Shown here: piece after piece, positions 19,881 through 28,043 of the stretch
Layout of the letters: the number at the start of each line of letters is the position of its first letter
Position numbering within the stretch: position 1 is the first letter of the stretch
Assembly: GCA_013042315.1 (NCBI GenBank)
Contig: JABDQM010000123.1
Location: 1 to 32,379, forward strand
Direction of reading: 5' to 3'
Origin: Flavobacteriaceae bacterium
GTDB taxonomy: Bacteria; Bacteroidota; Bacteroidia; Flavobacteriales; Flavobacteriaceae
Length of the DNA: 32,379 nucleotides
Translations under genes and position numbers: made by a program
Notes under the pieces: generated by a model
Databases searched by the model: none
Seen by the model: the letters and a program-made list of their open reading frames with translations, nothing else
Told to the model about the DNA's origin: nothing

Positions 19881-20009
19881 TTTCTATTTAAACAAAAAAC
19901 GAGGGAAAGATTCCCCCGTATGTAAACTATTATTTTCCCAACTTAAAATCGATATCCTTCTCCAAGACACAATAGCTCAGCAAAATTCTTTCTTAGAACG
20001 AGCCAATTA

Positions 20010-20038
20010 AAAGCCTCAGGAAGATATCCTGAGGCTTT
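20010..20038 (-). terminator. Rho-independent terminator downstream of the 20063-20976 gene pair
   Basis: AAAGCCTCAGGA (20010-20021) / TCCTGAGGCTTT (20027-20038), 12-bp perfect arms with a 5-nt loop; T-rich tail on the minus strand. Confidence 0.85.
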
Positions 20039-20062
20039 CCATTTCTGAAACCCGAAGAGTGA

Positions 20063-20257
20063 TTAGGAGCCTTTCTTAACTTCTACAAATATCTTCAAAA
20101 GTATCAGAGTCAATAAGGCGAGCATCAGCACAGCACTGAGAACAATTTCGTAGGTTTCCATCGAATTAATCCCATTTTTACAATAGTACACAATACCACC
20201 GGCTAGTAAAATTCCAAACAAAAGGGTCCTGGGTAATGTTAGTTTTAAATTCTTCAT
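20063..20257 (-). CDS. Small two-TM hypothetical membrane protein
   Basis: 64 aa from ATG 20257 (MKNLKLTLPRTLLFGILLAGGIVYYCKNGINSMETYEIVLSAVLMLALLTLILLKIFVEVKKGS); starts 11 nt after the upstream ORF stops. Confidence 0.6.
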   Translation of the reverse strand: MKNLKLTLPRTLLFGILLAGGIVYYCKNGINSMETYEIVLSAVLMLALLTLILLKIFVEVKKGS

Positions 20258-20268
20258 CCTATTACTTT

Positions 20269-20976
20269 TTAATACCATCCCATACAACTTCCAAATTCAT
20301 AGACAGCTATTGCCGCCCCAATTGCTCCCAAAGCACGGGAAGCAATCTTTTTTATCGCCTTTTTCGCAATGGCCTCTGTGATATTGCCTTTGACAAAATC
20401 GACTACTACATCAATTCCTACGGCAACAATGAGACAATCTACCCAATCCTTATCCTCCTGGAGTGTCGCCCCTTGCAAGGCGTAACCCACCGTCCCAAAA
20501 GCTTTTACAAAGTTATTGGCGACAGCCATTTGCTCCTTGCTTTCTGACGCGAGTATCATCAACCCAACAAGGGCAATTCTCGGATCATCTAAGTCCTGAA
20601 ATTCCTGCTGCAGATATTTTTCATCTACATCGTACGACTTTAATAAGCCCTTAGTACCATTAACCATAGGGAGCAAAACTTTTTGGGTTTCTTTCTCCAG
20701 GGCCAATACCCTGTCCTCCTTCATAGTCCCTTTTTCAGAAAGGATCTCAGGGTACTTTTCAATCAATTCCCTGACTTTAGGCGTAGTTTCCCTCACAACT
20801 TCCTCGAACAAGGCTACTGCCTTTTTATCGTTGAGTTCCTCATATTCGGCTTCTTGTGTTTCACAACTGCCGAGTACTATCACGCCTGTGATCAGTAAAA
20901 TTTTTAAGTTTATAAAAGAAGCCAGATTCCCGGCTATCCCTTTTACTTTTAATTGCAACATTTTTAATTGTGTCAT
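20269..20976 (-). CDS. Hypothetical lipoprotein with hydrophobic Gly/Ala-rich C-terminal tail
   Basis: Lipobox-like 'LLITGVIVLGSC'; charged helical middle; C-terminus 'DWVDCLIVAVGIDVVVDFVKGNITEAIAKKAIKKIASRALGAIGAAIAVYEFGSCMGWY'. Confidence 0.7.
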   Translation of the reverse strand: MTQLKMLQLKVKGIAGNLASFINLKILLITGVIVLGSCETQEAEYEELNDKKAVALFEEVVRETTPKVRELIEKYPEILSEKGTMKEDRVLALEKETQKVLLPMVNGTKGLLKSYDVDEKYLQQEFQDLDDPRIALVGLMILASESKEQMAVANNFVKAFGTVGYALQGATLQEDKDWVDCLIVAVGIDVVVDFVKGNITEAIAKKAIKKIASRALGAIGAAIAVYEFGSCMGWY

Positions 20977-21111
20977 CTTCTTTCATTTTAATTCAACATC
21001 TCATTTCCACATACGTTGCGCTTCGTATTTTCTGCAAAGTAGGATTGCAATACGCAATACCCTTGCAGCACGTGAAAAACAAATGTTGAGGACTAAAACG
21101 GATGAAGATAA

Positions 21112-22503
21112 TCAGGCTACTGCATCAATTCTAAGGGAGGTCTTTACTTCCCGACGAAGGAAATAGCCGGTGACAATTGTAGATAGTGTATCTGCTATCG
21201 GAAATGATATCCAGACGCCCAACTCCCCGAGATAATAAGGAAGAATCAGGATAAGCGGAATAAAGAAAAACCCCTGCCTCGTGAGGGTCAGCAAGAGCGC
21301 GGGAACCGCTTTCCCCACCGCCTGAAAATAGGCCGCCCCAATTAATTGGATTGCTATGATCGGGGTGGCGGCGAAAACCCACCGCATAGCCGCGGGAGTA
21401 TTTTCTAAAACAAAAATATTACTGGCCATTTCCTCAGCCGACATGTCGGCACGACTACTGAGAAACAGTCCGGTGATCTCGGCCGGGAAAACCATCAGTC
21501 CCACAAAAACAACCGTAGCGACAATGGCAGCATAGGTGATGGCCGTATTGATCGACTCTCTTACCCTTTCATATTTTTGCGCTCCGTAATTGTATCCGGC
21601 AATAGGCAGAAAGCCCTGAGTAACACCAAATACAGGGAATAGAGCAAACATCAGCATTCTGCCGATTATGGCATAAACCGCTACCATCGATTCTCCGCCG
21701 AGATCAAACAGAATATTGTTCATAAGGAGATAGGTAATGCTGGTAACGGCCTGTCTGGATAAGGTGACAAAACCCAGAGATCCAATTTCTTTTAAAATGG
21801 GCAGATCGAGTCTAAAGTCGACCGACTTAATTTTAAGTTCTGAGTTTTTGGAGAGAAAAAAGTAAAAGATATAGCCAAAACACAAGAGATAACCTCCGGT
21901 TGTGGCCCAGGCAGCACCCTCCATGCCCCAATCGAAGATGTAAATAAAAACATAGTCCATCAGAAGATTTCCCACGGATGGAATGATCATGGCAATCATG
22001 GCAAATTTAGGTTTCCCCTCCGCCCTGATCACCGTATTTCCCATCATACAGAGCGCGAGAAATGGCACCCCGTAGAGAACAATGGTATAATAGATCTTTG
22101 CCGGTTTAAAAATAGCTCCTTTGCCCCCAAAAGCGGGAATAAGTCCGTCTGCGAAATACAAGCCAAATGCCACCATGGTAATGGTGACCAAAAGGGTGAG
22201 GGATATCTGATTGCCAAAAGTCTTTAAAGCTTTGTGCTTGTTTTCGGCTCCCAGGGCCCTGGAAATAATGCTGCTTCCTCCAATTCCAATGGCCATGCCC
22301 AGAGCGGCGATAAAAAACGAAACCGGCAATACTACATTGATGGCCGCAATCGCTATTGAGCCGATCCAGTTCCCTACAAAAATGGTATCCACCAGGATAT
22401 TCAGGGACATAACCAGAATCCCTATGGAAGCAGGTACTGCTTGTTTGATCAGGAGTCTCCCGATTGATTCTGAGCCTAAATCATCTGAGGAGACCTTTGC
22501 CAT
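21112..22503 (-). CDS. MATE family efflux transporter
   Basis: Multi-TM; 'LIKQAVPASIGILVMSLNILVDTIFVGNWIG' and 'GQGFLPIAGYNYGA'-like MATE motifs. Start at ATG 22503 makes a TAATG junction with hemH. Confidence 0.92.
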   Translation of the reverse strand: MAKVSSDDLGSESIGRLLIKQAVPASIGILVMSLNILVDTIFVGNWIGSIAIAAINVVLPVSFFIAALGMAIGIGGSSIISRALGAENKHKALKTFGNQISLTLLVTITMVAFGLYFADGLIPAFGGKGAIFKPAKIYYTIVLYGVPFLALCMMGNTVIRAEGKPKFAMIAMIIPSVGNLLMDYVFIYIFDWGMEGAAWATTGGYLLCFGYIFYFFLSKNSELKIKSVDFRLDLPILKEIGSLGFVTLSRQAVTSITYLLMNNILFDLGGESMVAVYAIIGRMLMFALFPVFGVTQGFLPIAGYNYGAQKYERVRESINTAITYAAIVATVVFVGLMVFPAEITGLFLSSRADMSAEEMASNIFVLENTPAAMRWVFAATPIIAIQLIGAAYFQAVGKAVPALLLTLTRQGFFFIPLILILPYYLGELGVWISFPIADTLSTIVTGYFLRREVKTSLRIDAVA

Positions 22504-23534
22504 TAAACCGGAAGTAGGTTTTTTGTTTCCCAATCAGAAATCCAGGAAGCCATCAGCTCAACCCAATCGTCTCGATCATTGAGACAGGAAATGTGCTTGT
22601 AATGTTCTCCCCCGGCTTCTTCAAATTGTTCTTTTCCTTCCATCGCAATCTCCTCCAGAGTTTCCAGACAATCACTGACAAAAGCAGGTGTAATCACCGC
22701 GAGATTCTTTTTACCTTCTTTGGCAAGTCGCTCAAATTCGAAATCAGTATAGGGTTTTAACCATGGATCTCCAGCAAGGCGCGACTGAAAAGAGGTGCTT
22801 ACCTTATCCTCATCCAGCCCAAGAGCAGCTTTAACCAACTCTGTGGTTTCGTAGCACTGATGTCTGTAACAGGTATGATGGGCAACAGAATTAACCTTGC
22901 AACAGCTACCGTCTATCTTACAGTGAAAGCGGGTAGGGTCCGACTTTCGGATATGTCTTTCGGGGATCCCGTGATAGGAAAACAACACGTGATCGTAGTC
23001 GAAATCTTTTAAACCCTCAGCAATACTCGTCGACAATACCTTTATATAATCAGGACGGTGGTAAAAGGCAGGCAAGGTTGTCATCTTCATGGAAGGAAAG
23101 TTGTTACGCTGATCTTCCAAAGCCTTTACCACCACAGTTTCGTAAGAAGACATGGCGTAATGGGGATACAAAGGCACAAGCAGGACGTCATCTACTCCCT
23201 TCTTGTCGAGTTCTTCGAGGGCATTTTTTATACTCATAGAACCGTAGCGCATTCCGAGGGCAACTGGGAGGTCCGTATTCCCGCGAACCTTCTCAGCAAA
23301 ACGTTCCGATATGACAATCAGTGGCGAACCCTCTTCCCACCAAATTTTTTTATACGCCTTGGCAGATTTCCTGGGGCGGGTTTGCAGGATGATCCCACGA
23401 ACCAGAATGTTTCGTAATATTTTCGGCACATCGATCACCCGTTCATCCATTAAGAACTCGTCCAAATAAGGTTTAACATCCTTTGCTGTAGGACTATCAG
23501 GTGATCCCAGATTTACTAATAAAACTCCTTTCAA
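22503..23534 (-). CDS. hemH: Ferrochelatase
   Basis: 'GVLLVNLGSPDSPTAKDVKPYL', 'LFSYHGIPERHIRKSDP', 'VITPAFVSDCLETLEEI' ferrochelatase motifs. Confidence 0.95.
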   Translation of the reverse strand: MKGVLLVNLGSPDSPTAKDVKPYLDEFLMDERVIDVPKILRNILVRGIILQTRPRKSAKAYKKIWWEEGSPLIVISERFAEKVRGNTDLPVALGMRYGSMSIKNALEELDKKGVDDVLLVPLYPHYAMSSYETVVVKALEDQRNNFPSMKMTTLPAFYHRPDYIKVLSTSIAEGLKDFDYDHVLFSYHGIPERHIRKSDPTRFHCKIDGSCCKVNSVAHHTCYRHQCYETTELVKAALGLDEDKVSTSFQSRLAGDPWLKPYTDFEFERLAKEGKKNLAVITPAFVSDCLETLEEIAMEGKEQFEEAGGEHYKHISCLNDRDDWVELMASWISDWETKNLLPV

Positions 23535-23636
23535 AACACAATTTTTTTAACCCCGCAAAAGTACGACTTGTACCTCAACTGACCACAGCTCATTCCAATA
23601 CTTTACTTATGTTGAAATAGAGATTGCTAATTTCGT

Positions 23637-24758
23637 ATGGTATTACCCCGAATGTTCCTTATTTTACTCTTTAAACGTATATATCTGATGCAAGAAGAAT
23701 TCCTGAAATTACCTTCCAACGAATCTCTGTTTTATGTTTTCGGCGGACTGCTTTTACTTGTCCTTATCTACATAATTACTACTGTGATATTGAGGAAAAT
23801 TGGGAAAGATGACAAGTATCTCCTCCCAAAGGATACAGTAAAAAAAATATCTCTTCCTCTCGTTTTTATTCTCCTTTCCTTTTTGATCCGAATGGGTTCA
23901 CTAAGAGAATTATTAGGCCTGGAGGATTATGAGATCTGGTTTAAAAAGATCAGTACGCTGCTCTTTATTTTTTCATTTACCTGGTTGCTGATCAGGATTA
24001 TCAAATTGATCAAACAATTGGTGATCAACAATTACGATGTGCATTCTACCGACAATTTAAAGGCGAGAAAAGTCTACACACAATTCACCATCCTGGAGCG
24101 AATATTTATTTTTATCGTGACCATCATGGCCTTGGGAGTAGCCCTGATGAGTTTTGAGGAAATACGTGAGATAGGGATCAGCATTTTTGCATCCGCCGGT
24201 GTTGCAGGGATCATCATAGGTTTTTCCGCTCAAAAAATGATCGGTGCTATCCTGGCCGGAATACAGATCGCCATTGCACAGCCCATTAAAATTGATGATG
24301 TAGTGGTCGTAGAAGGTGAATGGGGACGTATTGAGCAGATTACACTGACCTATGTGGTGGTCGCCATCTGGGATAAAAGACGACTAGTACTTCCCACCAC
24401 TTATTTTATAGAAAAACCATTTCAAAACTGGACCAAAACTACAGCGGATATTCTGGGAACCGTATTTCTATACACAGACTACAAAGTTCCCTTCGATAAA
24501 TTGCGCGAAGAGTTAAAACGCATCCTGGACAACACCGATTTATGGGATGGAAAGACTCAGAATATTCAAGTGACTAATGCAACAGGCGTCCATGTAGAGA
24601 TCAGGGCCCTGATGAGCGCAAAAGACTCCCCTACAGCTTGGGATTTAAGGGTACATGTTAGAGAAAAGCTGATCACTTTTTTACAAGAAAATTATCCCGA
24701 CAGCCTGCCACGTACCCGCGTTTTATTGAAAAACCAAGAGGAGGCTGAAAGCAAATAA
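23637..24758 (+). CDS. MscS family mechanosensitive ion channel (start may be ATG 23688)
   Basis: 'SAGVAGIIIGFSAQKMIGAILAGIQIAIAQPIKIDDVVVVEGEWGRIEQITLTYVVV' MscS pore/beta domain. Confidence 0.92.
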   Translation: MVLPRMFLILLFKRIYLMQEEFLKLPSNESLFYVFGGLLLLVLIYIITTVILRKIGKDDKYLLPKDTVKKISLPLVFILLSFLIRMGSLRELLGLEDYEIWFKKISTLLFIFSFTWLLIRIIKLIKQLVINNYDVHSTDNLKARKVYTQFTILERIFIFIVTIMALGVALMSFEEIREIGISIFASAGVAGIIIGFSAQKMIGAILAGIQIAIAQPIKIDDVVVVEGEWGRIEQITLTYVVVAIWDKRRLVLPTTYFIEKPFQNWTKTTADILGTVFLYTDYKVPFDKLREELKRILDNTDLWDGKTQNIQVTNATGVHVEIRALMSAKDSPTAWDLRVHVREKLITFLQENYPDSLPRTRVLLKNQEEAESK

Positions 24759-24848
24759 AGTATATCAGGTATCAGCATTAACAACGATCCCAAATCTTTC
24801 AATTTATTGATAGGTTATATTGCTTTACCTTTGAAGAACACTTCTCAT

Positions 24849-25691
24849 ATGAACCGACATACATTCTTTTTTATCATCTTATTTATCAGTGGAACTGTTT
24901 GCAGCCAAAAGATCAGCTGTTCTCCTGAAAACCGCAAAGCTGTAGAGTCAAAAATTGATAAAATTCAGGATATTCCGAAAGATGTGCCCGGAGAAACACT
25001 CATAGCTATAGGAAAGACATTTGTGGGAACTCCTTACGTAGCTAAGACCCTGGAAACAGGATCAGAGGAATCAGTTGTTATAGAATTAGAAGGTCTCGAT
25101 TGTACCACCTTCGTGGAGAATGTGCTGGCCTTTGGATTGATAAAACAAGACCAAAATTCCGACTTTGACGACTTTGTTAAGGCACTGGAAAAAATACGGT
25201 ACAGAGGGGGAAATCTGAATGGCTATGCCTCGCGTCTCCACTATTTTACCGAATGGATTACCGACAATGAAGATAAAGGTTTGATCACTGACATCACTGA
25301 ATCCCTTGGTGGAAATAATACCCCCAAAGCGCTTCATTTTATGACCGAGCATCGCTCCCTTTATCAGGCTCTTGAAGAGGAAAATACTTTTCAGGAAATG
25401 GTAAAAGTAGAAAACTCACTCCCAGATCATCCTTACTGCGTATTGTCAGTGGAAACCTTGAAGGAGAATGAAGATATGCTGAGATCAGGAGATATTGTAG
25501 CCCTGGCAACCTCAATTGAAGGCTTGGATGTGACCCATACTGGATTTGCGATACGGATGCCCAATGATCGCATACATCTCTTGCACGCCTCCACTTCCGG
25601 AGCTGTCAAAATATCAGACCTGCCCCTGGTTGATTACCTAAAAAAGATCAATAAAAATACCGGCGTAATCGTGGCAAGACCAATTTTTTAA
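24849..25691 (+). CDS. DUF1460 (N-acetylmuramoyl-L-alanine amidase-like) secreted protein
   Basis: Signal peptide MNRHTFFFIILFISGTVCSQ; 'IAIGKTFVGTPYVAKTLE...LEGLDCTTFVENVLAFG' motif. Confidence 0.88.
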   Translation: MNRHTFFFIILFISGTVCSQKISCSPENRKAVESKIDKIQDIPKDVPGETLIAIGKTFVGTPYVAKTLETGSEESVVIELEGLDCTTFVENVLAFGLIKQDQNSDFDDFVKALEKIRYRGGNLNGYASRLHYFTEWITDNEDKGLITDITESLGGNNTPKALHFMTEHRSLYQALEEENTFQEMVKVENSLPDHPYCVLSVETLKENEDMLRSGDIVALATSIEGLDVTHTGFAIRMPNDRIHLLHASTSGAVKISDLPLVDYLKKINKNTGVIVARPIF

Positions 25692-25693
25692 CT

Positions 25694-26467
25694 TCATTCA
25701 TTTTGCCCGAGACAGTAAAATATCCCTCCCAAGAGGTGTTTTTGAAAATCGGGGTCGTCGTAAGCTTCTTCGGTATGCCCGAGACCGGTGTAAAATGAAC
25801 GCCCACCCTCGTATTCATGGTGCCAGGCTATGGGGTGGTTATCTCCGTTCTCCCCTCCCGAATATGAGCTTTCATCGAGTTGCATTAAAACATTGATATC
25901 CGGATTTATCATTTTGAAATTGTACCATTCATCAAAGTGAGCCCATTTTTCATCTAAGTGTTTGGTGGACGGATGAGATCGATCTACCACATCAATAGTG
26001 GCCTGTTGTTGTTCGGGATGACTCTTGAAATACGCCCCAACTAATTTCCCATACCACGGCCAGTCGTACTCTGTATCCGTGGCCGCATGTATTCCCATAT
26101 AATTTCCACCCTGATTGATGTACTTTGTGAAAGCCTGCTGCTGTGCTTCATCGAGCACATCTAGGGTGGTGCTGAGAAAAATCACTAAGGAATACTTATT
26201 TAAATTATCCTCATTAAAATCTTCTGAATTTTCAGTCTGGGTGATGGTAAACGAATTCGCTTTCGACAAGTCCTGAAGAGTACTCACCCCTTTTTCTATA
26301 GCCTGATGACGGTAACCCTGAGTTTTCGTAAATACGAGTATTTTCGGAATAATTGCTGGCAGTTCTTCAGAGGCTGAACTGTCTTTAGCGTTCTTTGCTC
26401 CCTGCTCACACCCTAAAAGAAGGAAGACAATTGTCAGTCCCATTAACAAAACATTTCTTACTCCCAT
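25694..26467 (-). CDS. ThuA-like domain lipoprotein
   Basis: Lipobox 'FLLLGC'; 'ILVFTKTQGYRHQAIEKGV', 'GIHAATDTEYDWPWYGKLVGAYFKSHPEQQ', 'PIAWHHEYEGGRSFYTGLGHT' ThuA motifs. Confidence 0.92.
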   Translation of the reverse strand: MGVRNVLLMGLTIVFLLLGCEQGAKNAKDSSASEELPAIIPKILVFTKTQGYRHQAIEKGVSTLQDLSKANSFTITQTENSEDFNEDNLNKYSLVIFLSTTLDVLDEAQQQAFTKYINQGGNYMGIHAATDTEYDWPWYGKLVGAYFKSHPEQQQATIDVVDRSHPSTKHLDEKWAHFDEWYNFKMINPDINVLMQLDESSYSGGENGDNHPIAWHHEYEGGRSFYTGLGHTEEAYDDPDFQKHLLGGIFYCLGQNE

Positions 26468-26483
26468 TTTTTACAGATTTTGA

Positions 26484-26861
26484 TTAGACGATCCTCCACG
26501 GAGGGTTTTTCCTGTTTTTTCCGGCGTAATACAGCACCAGCTGATTTTGATCCGGGTCTTTTAATCGCGCCTCCCTCCAGATCCACCTTTTGTCATTAGG
26601 CAATTCGTCAAAGGTGACTCCTTTTTCTACCAATTCCTCCACGTATTGGTCCAGATTCTGACACTCAAAATACACCATGACTCCCTTTCCTTTCTGCAAA
26701 TGCTCTACCTGATGTACAGAAAAAGTAGCATCACCTTCAGGGCATTCAAATCTGGCGTAGTTGGGCAAGGCTTTAATAATGAGTTTTAACCCGATCTTTT
26801 CGTAAAACGCTATGGACTTCACCAAGTCCATCGAGGGCACGGTTACTTGATTGAGGTTCAT
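26484..26861 (-). CDS. VOC family (glyoxalase-like) protein
   Basis: 125 aa; 'MDLVKSIAFYEKIGLKLI' and 'WREARLKDPDQNQLVLYYAG' motifs. Confidence 0.9.
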   Translation of the reverse strand: MNLNQVTVPSMDLVKSIAFYEKIGLKLIIKALPNYARFECPEGDATFSVHQVEHLQKGKGVMVYFECQNLDQYVEELVEKGVTFDELPNDKRWIWREARLKDPDQNQLVLYYAGKNRKNPPWRIV

Positions 26862-26959
26862 CCTGATTTTGTTTATTAATAGGTTGTTCCTTAAATATCA
26901 GGAATTTGATCCAAATTAAAAAATGAAAAACTACAGAGAAACGATGCTTTTTGTAATCC

Positions 26960-27862
26960 TTATTGCCCTTGTGCCATAAGATACTTCTTGGGGGTAGTCC
27001 CGTACTTCTTTTTAAAGGAAGCAATGAAATGGCTGGATGTGCTATATCCTACCTTTAGTCCTACCTCATTGACGTTGTACTGATTGGATTCGAGCATCTT
27101 TCTGGCCATCTCCATCTTGTAATCAAAAAGAAAGCTGTACACGGTATCTCCGTAGATCTGCTTGAATCCCTCCTTCAGTTTTTTCAGGCTAAGGCCGATT
27201 TCCTCAGAAAGCTCCTTAAGAGTAGGAGGCTCGGCCATTCGCTCAAGGATAATTTCCTTGGCCCGTCTGATGCGCTTTACATTATCCTCGTCTGCCAAAA
27301 AGGGGCACTGTTCAATTGAAGTGGTATCTGCCCGGTTAAAGTACAAGGCTATCAACTCGTAGACCTTTCCTTTGAGGTATAAATCGGTGATGTTAGGATG
27401 AAGGTTGTAATTCATAATCTGACTCAGGACTACGGCTATCGGAGGGGTTATCAGCTCCTGAGTATAGTACTTCTTATCCTTAAAATCTTCACTGAGAAAG
27501 GGAATATATTCTGCCTGAAGAGAAAATAGCGAATGGAATTTCTGAATGCTCATCACCAAAGACAACATCCAGGAATTAGCTTGCAATTCACAATTTAAAG
27601 GGAGGTCTATCTGAGTATTATACAACAAAAGGGACTGCTCTGCAGGTACATCCAGAGCGTAGTCCCCCTGATTGTAAATAAATTTCACCCCGCCTTTGAT
27701 ACAAAAATGAAATTGCAAAAAGGAACGGTCTATATTTTTGGTAAACGTCTGTTTTTCAGAAGTTTCATTCTGCACTTTTAATATCGAAAAACCGTGTTCA
27801 ATATGGATTTCCTGAATTGAACCTTCAGCGATATTTTTTTGTTCCATAATCTTTGTATTCAT
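26960..27862 (-). CDS. AraC family transcriptional regulator, divergent from hemA
   Basis: C-terminal double HTH 'LKELSEEIGLSLKKLKEGFKQIYGDTVYSFLFDYKMEMARKMLESNQYNVNEVGLKVGYSTSSHFIASFKKKYGTTPKKYL'. Confidence 0.93.
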   Translation of the reverse strand: MNTKIMEQKNIAEGSIQEIHIEHGFSILKVQNETSEKQTFTKNIDRSFLQFHFCIKGGVKFIYNQGDYALDVPAEQSLLLYNTQIDLPLNCELQANSWMLSLVMSIQKFHSLFSLQAEYIPFLSEDFKDKKYYTQELITPPIAVVLSQIMNYNLHPNITDLYLKGKVYELIALYFNRADTTSIEQCPFLADEDNVKRIRRAKEIILERMAEPPTLKELSEEIGLSLKKLKEGFKQIYGDTVYSFLFDYKMEMARKMLESNQYNVNEVGLKVGYSTSSHFIASFKKKYGTTPKKYLMAQGQ

Positions 27863-27869
27863 CGATTAG

Positions 27870-27892
27870 TTATTTAGAACAAGTCTAAATAA
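27870..27892. promoter_or_regulatory. Perfect 9-5-9 palindrome, putative operator in the araC-hemA divergent intergenic region
   Basis: TTATTTAGA-ACAAG-TCTAAATAA; 7 bp upstream of the first AraC start codon. Confidence 0.7.
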
Positions 27893-28022
27893 TATTTAAT
27901 CTAACATCCGCTATCACTACAAAATTACGAGTATTGAGTGATTTTACCACAGCTGGAAACCAAAAAAACTTAAAACGATACTTTAAGTACCTACAGCGTT
28001 ATTTTTCTATACAGGAAGGACC

Positions 28023-28030
28023 TAAATTTG
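28023..28030 (+). promoter_or_regulatory. Putative Bacteroidota -7 element (TAAATTTG) for hemA
   Basis: Exact TAnnTTTG match 13 nt upstream of ATG 28044; no clear -33 TTTG at ideal spacing. Confidence 0.5.
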
Positions 28031-28043
28031 CAGCGAAGTTGCT

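Noticed and set aside
19902-19920. ACGAGGGAA-AGA-TTCCCCCGT imperfect hairpin after the 19539-19880 gene
   Set aside because: Contains a mismatch and has no T-run, so terminator function is not supported.
20236-20898. Plus-strand ORFs 20236-20547, 20463-20654 and 20683-20898
   Set aside because: Antisense to the lipoprotein/small membrane protein pair, which has a lipobox, a terminator and coherent domain structure.
20977-21111. Intergenic region with partial dyads (TTGCAATACGCAA; CTGCAAAG...CTTGCAG)
   Set aside because: Pairings are short, imperfect and lack a T-run; not strong enough to call a terminator or ncRNA.
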